Assembly: GCA_034521495.1 (NCBI GenBank)
Contig: JAXHMK010000010.1
Location: forward strand, 830,375-894,374
Origin: Balneolaceae bacterium
Lineage (GTDB): Bacteria > Bacteroidota > Rhodothermia > Balneolales > Balneolaceae
DNA length: 64,000 bases
Direction of reading: 5' to 3'
The notes under the pieces: model-generated
Databases searched by the model: none
Seen by the model: only the letters and a program-made list of their open reading frames with translations
What the model was told of the DNA's origin: nothing
Position numbers and translations under genes: made by a program
Shown: piece after piece, positions 57,044 to 64,000 of the stretch
How the letters are laid out: every line of letters begins with the position of its first letter
Numbering within the stretch: position 1 is the stretch's first letter

Positions 57044-58495
57044 TTATTTTTTTGTTGACGCCCATTTTTCCAACCCTCCCTTTTTTAAATATTTATAGCC
57101 ATCTACATTGAATAATTCATACAAAATAATACTGATAATTGCCCCTACCAAAATTTGAACTGAAACTAAAATCAAAATATTCACCTCGAAATAAAATGGC
57201 ATCATATAAATGGCAAAATACATAATTGAACTTACCAGCACTGCTGCAGTAAAGTCTTTAACCTGTACCAAAGTACCATAGCTTATCGTTTTACCTCCAT
57301 AATGACTTATCAACCAAAAAGAAAAAAACTGATGAACTATCATAACATACAGCATTACCTTAATACCAATAAATATTACAGATAAAATCACAGGAATTGC
57401 CATAAACTTCCTTGCAATTCCAATATTTAATATGATATCAGACTTTCCTGCAACTTTTAACATATTTGAGTTCAGGGCATCTAATGGATAAAATATTGCT
57501 GAAAAACATAATATTTTCAAAAACTCTCCTGTGAGCCTCCATTCTTCCCCAAGTAACAGTACCGAAAAATTTTCGGCAACAGCAGATAATCCAAATAGTA
57601 ATGTTATGGTCACCAAAGAAATTATCTTTGTTAGCTTTCTATAGGCCTGTTTAAGGCGCTTCGGGTCATCCTGAATATTGGATAAAACAGGGTACGTTAC
57701 TTTCTGAACAATCCCGGTAATACCTTTTGAAGGGAAATTTTTAAACCCATCTGCTTTTGTGTAATGCCCAAGCTGCTCGGCACTATAATATTTTCCAATT
57801 ATTAAATAGTATATGCTCAGATATATTTGGCCAATTATCCCATGTACTGCAAGTCTGCTACCAAAAGAAAACATCTCTTTAAATGACTGTTTGCTAAACG
57901 TGAACTTGGGAACCCACTTACTCCAAAACCAATAAAGAATCAAGGTAAAAAGACTTATTAATAATGTTTTGGCTACCAGGCTCCATACACCAAAACCATA
58001 AAAAGCCATGGCAATCGCAATTACACCTGCTATTACAGAAGCAATAACATCAACCTTTGTTAACAGTTTAAAATCAAGCTCTTTGGTTAACTTAGCTTTT
58101 TGAATCAGTATAAAGGCATTAATGATTAATGTAATACTCAAAACCCTTACCAAACTGACCAATTCTGGTTCATTATAAAATTGAGCGATCAATCCTGCAC
58201 TGAAGAATAAGATGAGGTAGAGTCCAAAACTCATTCCCACGTTAAAGAAAAAAGCAGTAGAGTAATCTTCTTCAGTACAGTTGGGATTTCGAATTAATGC
58301 GTCTTTCAAACCACTGTTAACAAGTGTGCTGGACAGTGCAATGAATATGGTTAACATACCAATTAATCCAAATTCTCTTGGAGACAATAAACGGGCTAAT
58401 ATAATACCAACTATAAATGCATTAATTTGGACAGAAAAATTCTGGATAAAGCTCCAGAATACACCATTTACGGTTTTTTCCCTTAAGTTCTTCAA
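57044..58495 (-). CDS. Wzx-type polysaccharide flippase (MOP superfamily)
   Basis: 483 residues with about twelve to fourteen membrane helices. GVFWSFIQNFSVQINAFIVG and ILARLLSPREFGLIGMLTIF are the N-terminal Polysacc_synt signature, and YYSAEQLGHYTKADGFKNFP is a common mid-protein block. It flips undecaprenyl-linked repeat units across the inner membrane. It is intact and is presumably the working flippase, since the second copy at 51466-52430 is broken. It lies 68 bp downstream of the wzz-like gene. Confidence 0.9.
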   Translation of the reverse strand: MKNLREKTVNGVFWSFIQNFSVQINAFIVGIILARLLSPREFGLIGMLTIFIALSSTLVNSGLKDALIRNPNCTEEDYSTAFFFNVGMSFGLYLILFFSAGLIAQFYNEPELVSLVRVLSITLIINAFILIQKAKLTKELDFKLLTKVDVIASVIAGVIAIAMAFYGFGVWSLVAKTLLISLFTLILYWFWSKWVPKFTFSKQSFKEMFSFGSRLAVHGIIGQIYLSIYYLIIGKYYSAEQLGHYTKADGFKNFPSKGITGIVQKVTYPVLSNIQDDPKRLKQAYRKLTKIISLVTITLLFGLSAVAENFSVLLLGEEWRLTGEFLKILCFSAIFYPLDALNSNMLKVAGKSDIILNIGIARKFMAIPVILSVIFIGIKVMLYVMIVHQFFSFWLISHYGGKTISYGTLVQVKDFTAAVLVSSIMYFAIYMMPFYFEVNILILVSVQILVGAIISIILYELFNVDGYKYLKKGGLEKWASTKK

Positions 58496-58562
58496 TTAAA
58501 AAAAATGAAATTAACTAGATATGTTGTTACAGAGTCTTATCCAATTTCTTGTTTGCTTATAA

Positions 58563-59768
58563 TTAGCGCTCACTAATTTTAAAATATACCGTCTCAAAAA
58601 AAGGACGTAGCAAGACAATACCTGAACCAACAATAGTCCCAATAACAATAAAAACTGCCAGAATAAAGGTTCTCTGAGGCTCACTTTTTCTATCGGGCAC
58701 AGCTGCCGGTTCCAGAACATTAATCACCGGTGTTTCTTCCTGTAATTTAATACGGGCCTGTTCCAGCCGCTCAGCCAGGGAGTTATAAATATTAAAGGCA
58801 AGGTTATATTGGCTTTGCAATAACTGCTCTTCTGTTCGGGCCATGGCGGTAAGCTGTCCTCTGTTTGCATCGTTAAAAGCCGCCAGTTCCTGCTGGGCTG
58901 CTTCAAAACGTTTCCTTGCTTCCTCAAAACGTTCCTCTATAAATTCTACATCTTGTCTTGTCTTTTCCGTTCGCTTTTCAATAATATACTCCGATAGCAT
59001 CTGCACAACCTCATCAGCTACATCAGCGGCAATAACGGGGTCCTGCATTTTTACACTCACTGATACCACTCCTGTCTCTGTATCCTGATTTATTTCAATA
59101 CGATTCCGAATATTCCGAAGAATGTTCCATTCCTTTTCAGACATTCTAACCAAACGTTCCAATTTATCCTGGTTACCGATAGTCCTGTCAACAGATGTGG
59201 GTGTATCTCCCCCACTTGAGGACAGCCAATTTTTAATGGTAAACGGCAGCATAACCGTATATTTAGCCACTTGTGAAATAAAAGAACTTTTTTGATACTC
59301 GGAGAAATATTCTTCAAGTGTTACTACCTGGTCACTTTCCGCAACCTGCAACTCGTATCTCATTAACTCTTGAAGAAAAATGTTGCTCTGAATAACGGAA
59401 GGATAAACGTTTACAGATAATGCGTCCCCGCTTTGAATATCGGAAGAAGAAAAACCAAATTGCTGAGCAAGTCCGCCAAGCCCTCCTAAGGAAATATCTT
59501 GTTGAGTTTCAGGAAGAAGCTTCACTTCAGACGTGTATTCCTCAACACTTACAAGTGCCACAAATAATCCCAAAACAAAAAATACTGCAAGAGTCTTAAG
59601 TATCGTTCTGCGTCCCTTCCAAAACTTATCAACAAGCTCCAACAGATCGATTTCATCATCTACTTCAACATCTCTGATATCCACCGGTATATATCGAATC
59701 TCGGGTTTGGCTTTACCAGATCTGTTGCTGTCTTCAGAATTATGATGTTCCGTTGATTCGTTACTCAT
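58563..59768 (-). CDS. Wzz-like chain-length regulator (polysaccharide co-polymerase)
   Basis: 401 residues. EIDLLELVDKFWKGRRTILK leads into the first membrane helix (about 53-72). A large periplasmic coiled-coil region follows (VEFIEERFEEARKRFEAAQQ, AMARTEEQLLQSQYNLAFN), then a proline-rich VINVLEPAAVPDRKSEPQRT and the second helix near the C-terminus. These are the Wzz and GNVR features. It sets polymer length with Wzy. The C-terminal tyrosine-kinase domain of Wzc proteins is absent, so kinase input would need another gene. Confidence 0.88.
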   Translation of the reverse strand: MSNESTEHHNSEDSNRSGKAKPEIRYIPVDIRDVEVDDEIDLLELVDKFWKGRRTILKTLAVFFVLGLFVALVSVEEYTSEVKLLPETQQDISLGGLGGLAQQFGFSSSDIQSGDALSVNVYPSVIQSNIFLQELMRYELQVAESDQVVTLEEYFSEYQKSSFISQVAKYTVMLPFTIKNWLSSSGGDTPTSVDRTIGNQDKLERLVRMSEKEWNILRNIRNRIEINQDTETGVVSVSVKMQDPVIAADVADEVVQMLSEYIIEKRTEKTRQDVEFIEERFEEARKRFEAAQQELAAFNDANRGQLTAMARTEEQLLQSQYNLAFNIYNSLAERLEQARIKLQEETPVINVLEPAAVPDRKSEPQRTFILAVFIVIGTIVGSGIVLLRPFFETVYFKISER

Positions 59769-60113
59769 GTTTCAAGGTTCGGGTTACAAGATTCAAGTTG
59801 TGCAGGGATGTAAGTTTAGGTTTAAATTTTATGCTGAAGATTTTGACAAAGTCAGGGTATGCTGATTTAAATATAGCGGCACTTTTGATATGCGATTTCT
59901 GATATACGATATTCGATCTCTGATCTGTCGGTTTGGTCCTTATGGAACTCGTTTATTGCTATTTGCTTTTCACAGTACCGATACCTCGGGTCCTACTGTT
60001 AATTGTTCACTATTTCCCTTCTCAAGTTTGACAAACCGCAAAGGTACACAAAGATCGTCCATCATAAAGTTCAATAATTCAACAAAGTCGCTGTTTCAAA
60101 ACTTATAAATTTT
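59769..60113. other. gene-free spacer between wzz-like and toxin genes
   Basis: An AT-rich stretch with short near-repeats GATATGCGATTTCTGATATACG and GATATTCGATCTCTGATCTG-like units around 59888-59925 (direct, imperfect). This is a low-complexity pattern often seen between Bacteroidota genes. It should contain the promoter of the minus-strand wzz-like gene. A 72-codon + strand frame (59890-60108) has no protein character. No terminator was found. Confidence 0.3.
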
Positions 60114-60602
60114 TTATTCGCCTGCAATTTTTCCGGCTTCACGTATGATTTCATCAGAGAACCAATAGCCATTTTTTCGCATTAGTCTTAACAGATCAGT
60201 AACATTGGAAATGGCTCCTTCTTTTTTTGCTTTCAACAGAATACCAATCGAGCCGGTAACATTTAATTTAAGCTGCTTTGCCGCTTCTCTTCCAAGCTTG
60301 TCATCCATTAACAATAAAACCGGTTTGTTGTATGTATATGCAAGTTCTATAACCTCCCTTTCACCCTGGTCTAAATCCTGAATCGCCGGTTCAATTTTTT
60401 TTATTCTGAGAATTTCTTTGCTTATCAAAATGAATTCATCTAAAGCTTTATCTATTTCGCGGCTTTCCTTACCAATTTTAGCCATTAATTCTCTGTATAC
60501 TTTCGTTGGTATCCGGACTTGTTCAAACAAAACATGTAACAAATCAAGATGCTTAATCTTGGCGAGAGCGATGATAGGCCCTGTATCGGCAATCAGTGTC
60601 AT
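60114..60602 (-). CDS. DUF3368 PIN-like toxin of a toxin-antitoxin pair
   Basis: 162 residues. LIADTGPIIALAKIKHLDLL is the PIN-domain N-terminus with the first acidic residue. Further acids are in DLDQGEREVIELA and LLMDDKLGREAAKQL, giving the usual metal-binding set; IGILLKAKKEGAI is typical of DUF3368. It is a predicted RNase toxin. Its partner UPF0175 gene lies five bases upstream, so the pair is co-translated. Located between two capsule export genes. Confidence 0.85.
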   Translation of the reverse strand: MTLIADTGPIIALAKIKHLDLLHVLFEQVRIPTKVYRELMAKIGKESREIDKALDEFILISKEILRIKKIEPAIQDLDQGEREVIELAYTYNKPVLLLMDDKLGREAAKQLKLNVTGSIGILLKAKKEGAISNVTDLLRLMRKNGYWFSDEIIREAGKIAGE

Positions 60603-60607
60603 TTAAT

Positions 60608-60880
60608 TTAAAGTTTATCGAGTGTTTCGATATCACGCTTCAATTCTTTTGCAATGTCTTCATCAGAATAATTAAAAACACTCACTTTATATCTGTTGCA
60701 GGCATCAAAGAAATCAGGTTTTGACATTTCTGCAAATTCTGCGGCTTTCCCGGAAGATATTTTGCCAAGTTCAAACATTTTTAAAGCCGCCATCAAACGT
60801 ATATGATCCTCAAGTTCATCTTTTGTAAGATGAACTGCACGTTCGAAACCGGAAGGATATTTTATGGTTATATCAGACAT
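60608..60880 (-). CDS. UPF0175-family antitoxin
   Basis: 90 residues. IRLMAALKMFELGKISSGKAAEFAEMSKPDFFDACNRY is the UPF0175 core, a helix-turn-helix-like segment (written here as the segment from about 28 to 65). The C-terminus, YSDEDIAKELKRDIETLDKL, probably contacts the toxin. The family is the regular partner of DUF3368 PIN toxins and likely autoregulates the pair. ATG 60880. Confidence 0.83.
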   Translation of the reverse strand: MSDITIKYPSGFERAVHLTKDELEDHIRLMAALKMFELGKISSGKAAEFAEMSKPDFFDACNRYKVSVFNYSDEDIAKELKRDIETLDKL

Positions 60881-61199
60881 TTATACATGGGTGTGAAGTT
60901 ACTGGGTAAAATCGCCAATCATTCATCAAGGATCAAGATTGCGCTGTTTGATTTTCTTCAATGTTGGTTGTTCGATGTTAGTTGGAATTTGTTAGTTATT
61001 TATTGTCAGTTATTGGTTGGATGTTGATTTGAAATTTTGTCACCTACCTACTGTCAACTGCATATTACAACAAGCTTATTGGAATTTATGAACTGCTAAT
61101 TATTCACGTCTGCCGTTTGACGTTGATCCTACCAAAGCCGGCGTTTTGTCATCAGACTTTGATAGTAGTTTCGCACTCTGTCAGATCCCTTAACTCGAA
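60881..61199. other. gene-free spacer between the SLBB export and antitoxin genes
   Basis: About 320 bp with a G/T-rich low-complexity segment near 60961-61025, made of variations on GTTAGTT and TTATTGTCAGTTATTGG. No open frame has protein character on either strand. The antitoxin promoter, reading leftwards, should be here. No terminator hairpin with a T tract was found for the export gene. Confidence 0.3.
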
Positions 61200-63815
61200 T
61201 CACCTGGCAACTCGGTCAAGAGCAATAATCAACGAGGTGGTCATACTGACAATAGCAGCAGATATTGAAACGATTTCACCGGTATTCATTCCTTCACGAT
61301 CCGGTTTGGCCGGAATAATGATATGGGCTCCTGGTTCAATCGGTGGAGAATTTTTGATCAAGCCAAATATATAGCTCTTCCTGCGGTCCACATCTCCGTT
61401 GGCGTACACTACATACACTCTTTTTTTCTTGGCATTCGCAGCAAATCCGCCGGCAGTGTCAATATAGTATCCAAGATTTGCTCCATCCTGATACCGAACT
61501 TCCACGTCCTGCATCACGGCCCCGCTGATGGCCACCGTTTGCAGCTCCTGCGGAACCCGTAACACGTCACCATGCCTCAGGTACAGGTCATCCCTGGAAC
61601 CGGGATTGCGGAGGATCGATGCAAGATCGATACCGATACGGCTCTCTGTTGAACGTCGGTTTCCGGCTGCACGAACAGAATCATTCTGCAAGGAGCGAAA
61701 ATCCTGTGTATTTAACTGTGTTCGCTGCTGAACAATATTGGCACTACTGGTTTCTTCACTTTCTTCTCCGGACTGCTCTTCAGATTCACCACTTCCATTC
61801 TGGCTCAATCCGGTTTGATCTTCATTAATAATCTCTTCAGAACTCAAAAAATCAAATTCAATTTGGGGCCTGTCTATGGCTGTGTGTTGTCTGACTAACC
61901 GGGCACCATCCACATAAGCTTCGTTGGTCAACCCTCCGGCTCGTTCAATCAGGTCTGATATTCGTTCATTCCGGTCTTGTATGGTATAGGTACCGGGGTA
62001 CATCACCTCGCCTTCAATAGATACTTTTTGCTGCTCCTGGTAATTGGGCCGCCGGTGGATATACACTTGGTCGAACGGCTGAAGCTCGAACGTTTTGTCC
62101 TGTTCATCCAATTCCAGGTTTCGGGATACATTAAACGTAAAAATTTCGGCCAACTGCTCTCCACGCTGGTCCGGTGCCGCTTCCCCGAGAATTCTCCGGG
62201 ATACTTCTATTCGGGCCTCTGAAGCTGCATCCGTAAACCCGTCTGCTTTTAAAATAAGGTCTTCAAGTGTCATACTTTGCCGGTAGTTGTACTCGCCAGA
62301 CTGACGAATGGCTCCTCCAATCTGCACCGATTGTTCCCCTTCCAATTCATGAATACTCCGTATCAACACCTGGTCCTCCCGATTTAGGGGAATATCATAC
62401 CGTTCAGGATTTTCAAGTACGTTAGAAACATTGAACGAAATCTGTTCGAGCGAATAATCATCATTTAGCCTGTTAATCAATCCCCGCGACCTGAAAGCAT
62501 CGGGCCGTAATCCCTCCGCCTCCATAATCAAATCATAAAGGGTCATTCCTTCTTTAAGTTCGAACTCCCCTCCTCTCCAAACAGCTCCTTCTATCCTCAC
62601 GCGATTTTCAAAACGGTTCAGGATTCTGTCAACATAAATTACATCCCCGTTTTGAACCTGAAATGTTTCGAATTGATCCTGGTTAACCGTAACAATGCGC
62701 CGGTCAGTTGCCGTATTTCGATGAATACGAATCTGGCGTGTATAAGCCTGATCTGAAAAATCGCCGGCGTAGCGAATCAGATCACTAAGAGTTTCTTCAT
62801 CTTTCACTTCAAAGTAGAGATCGCTTCTCTTCACCTCACCTTTTACCTCCACCCGGTTGATCGTAGGGCGGAACCTGGATAACGTCTCCATCGAGCAGGC
62901 GAATATTTCCTGTTTGAATACCTTTTACTAAATAGTTGTATAGATCCAGTTCGGCAACAACCTCGTTATTTCTGATGACACGTATGTTGCGGTATGAGCC
63001 GTCTTCCCGGGACCTCCTCCCCTGTACAAGGCGTTAAAAACGGTAGCGTTCGATGCAATTGTATAATCACCGGGATTGGTAACCTCGCCAATCATAGATA
63101 CCTGGATGGTTCGAAGCCTGTCTATGGCAACTCTTGCAAATGTGGTTTGTTCATTCTCATCACCGCGTAAGCCTGAATAAAGCTGCTCAAGCTGTTGTAT
63201 GATCCGGTCATTCGCTTCCTCAAGAGTTAGCCCGGACACAAAAATCGGACCGATATTATCAATAAAAACGGATCCCTCCGGGTTTACGGACAGCCGGTAT
63301 GTATTGGTTTGATCCCCCCAGATATGGATGACCAGTTCATCACCCGCACCAAGCATATAGTTGACAGGGGTTGCCATATTTAATGTGGGTGAAAACTCAG
63401 TTTCCCGAAACCGGAAAATCTGGGAGCCGAATGTTTTACGCATCTCTTCGGTCTCTATCCGTTCCGGCCGTTCAAACTCACGGGCGATATCATATTCTTC
63501 TTCAGAAGCAGCTTCGCCGGCACCCTCAGCCCCACCACTTTCCATTTGAAGCTGCCGAATACGGGTTCTCAACTGGTTGGCAACCGATGAAGAAAGGCCG
63601 CGCGCCTGTGCCATCTGAAGTGCCTGGTCAATGGTCAATCCCTCCTGTTCTGCACGAGCAATCGCGGCTCTTAACTGAGTATCCGAGATATCGGAAGATT
63701 GTATGCTGGTTAAATCTGCGGAATCTAAACCGGCTTGAGCATTGGATATATTTGGAACTACAAATAGAAGGGATATGGCAATCAATAAAATTGCAGCAAG
63801 TCTTTGTTGGATCAT
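61200..63815 (-). CDS. SLBB-domain polysaccharide export protein (Wza-like), two compensating frameshifts
   Basis: The N-terminal 295-codon frame has a signal peptide (MIQQRLAAILLIAISLLF), an S/Q-rich linker, then the export domain (PVNYMLGAGDELVIHIWGDQ, YRLSVNPEGSVFIDNIGPIF) and the first SLBB domain. It runs out of frame at GGGP near 63007. The next 50 residues (DGSYRNIRVIRNNEVVAELD, LLDGDVIQVPPYD) lie in another frame, and the original frame resumes near 62858 at NRVEVKGEVKRSDLYFEV. Adding one base at 63006-63008 and removing one near 62855-62865 gives about 871 residues with roughly five or six SLBB repeats and a C-terminal hydrophobic segment. It forms the outer-membrane export channel. 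Confidence 0.82.
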
Positions 63816-63928
63816 GCTCTGCTTTGTGAACTAATTACGTTTGAATGAGAGAACGGAGAATATATAAAAATCAAAATATTTAAGAATCGTAAATATAACA
63901 ATTCCATCATTTGATAAGAAGAATTGTT

Positions 63929-63957
63929 TTAAAAGTTAGTGAATACTACTATGTCAA
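63929..63957 (-). promoter_or_regulatory. candidate promoter of the SLBB export gene
   Basis: On the minus strand TTGACA (63952-63957) is followed after 17 bases by TTTTAA (63929-63934), about 114 bp before the ATG at 63815. This fits a generic -35/-10 arrangement; the Bacteroidota TTG-TAnnTTTG consensus is not matched exactly here. The long leader is AT-rich. A short hairpin GACTT CGG AAGTC (about 63979-63991) lies further upstream. Confidence 0.3.
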
Positions 63958-64000
63958 CATTAGATTGTCGTGGACACAAAGACTTCGGAAGTCTGCTTTA

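Overview
The window (about 39% GC) looks like a chromosomal segment of a Bacteroidota-type bacterium, most likely from the Balneolales/Rhodothermia side. The reasons are the gene content (recC-recB-recD, a TTG-started rsmI followed by lnt, Wzi-type outer-membrane proteins, an SLBB export protein), the low GC, and the many short dispersed palindromes between genes. The taxonomic placement is inference; no rRNA or tRNA gene was seen.

Layout. 1-23.4 kb is a mainly housekeeping half: the 3' end of an RluA-type pseudouridine synthase, an anti-sigma-like pair, rmuC, grpE-dnaJ, a VOC protein, an outer-membrane protein, rsmI-lnt, a large DsbD with a redoxin partner, one complete IS110-family element (about 13.16-14.77 kb) and the overlapping recC-recB-recD operon. 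From 23.6 kb to at least 63.8 kb the window is one long surface-polysaccharide locus. It has about 13 glycosyltransferases, a WecA-type initiating transferase, two Wzx flippases (one intact, one broken), a Wzy-like polymerase, a Wzz-like chain-length protein, an SLBB/Wza-like export protein and two Wzi-like outer-membrane proteins. It also carries nucleotide-sugar enzymes (4,6-dehydratase-like, nucleotidyltransferase, SDR epimerase), a formyltransferase, a heparinase II/III-like protein, a sulfotransferase and a methyltransferase. Together these make a Wzx/Wzy-type pathway: WecA primes undecaprenyl phosphate, the glycosyltransferases extend it, Wzx flips it, Wzy polymerises under Wzz control, the SLBB protein exports it and Wzi-like proteins hold it at the surface. 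A DUF3368/UPF0175 toxin-antitoxin pair sits between the wzz-like and wza-like genes. No Wzc-type kinase or Wzb phosphatase is visible.

Two things stand out. First, at least eight genes are broken by single-base indels in short homopolymers, and the correct reading can be reconstructed by hand each time (near 900, 12376, 29949, 33364, 34138, 35970, 51648, 62858 and 63007). Seven of the nine lie in the polysaccharide locus. They are either residual sequencing errors or real decay, and anyone using the gene models should treat these pairs of fragments as single genes. Second, the IS110 element keeps a long structured non-coding left end with strong bulged hairpins, where this family is known to encode its guide (bridge) RNA, and it appears to have inserted into a palindromic repeat. 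An older IS110-end-like relic near 5.7 kb, an IS5-family remnant that beheads a flippase gene near 52.4 kb, a MITE-like 224-bp element at 312-535 and a palindrome cluster at 40.96-41.35 kb complete the mobile and repetitive content.
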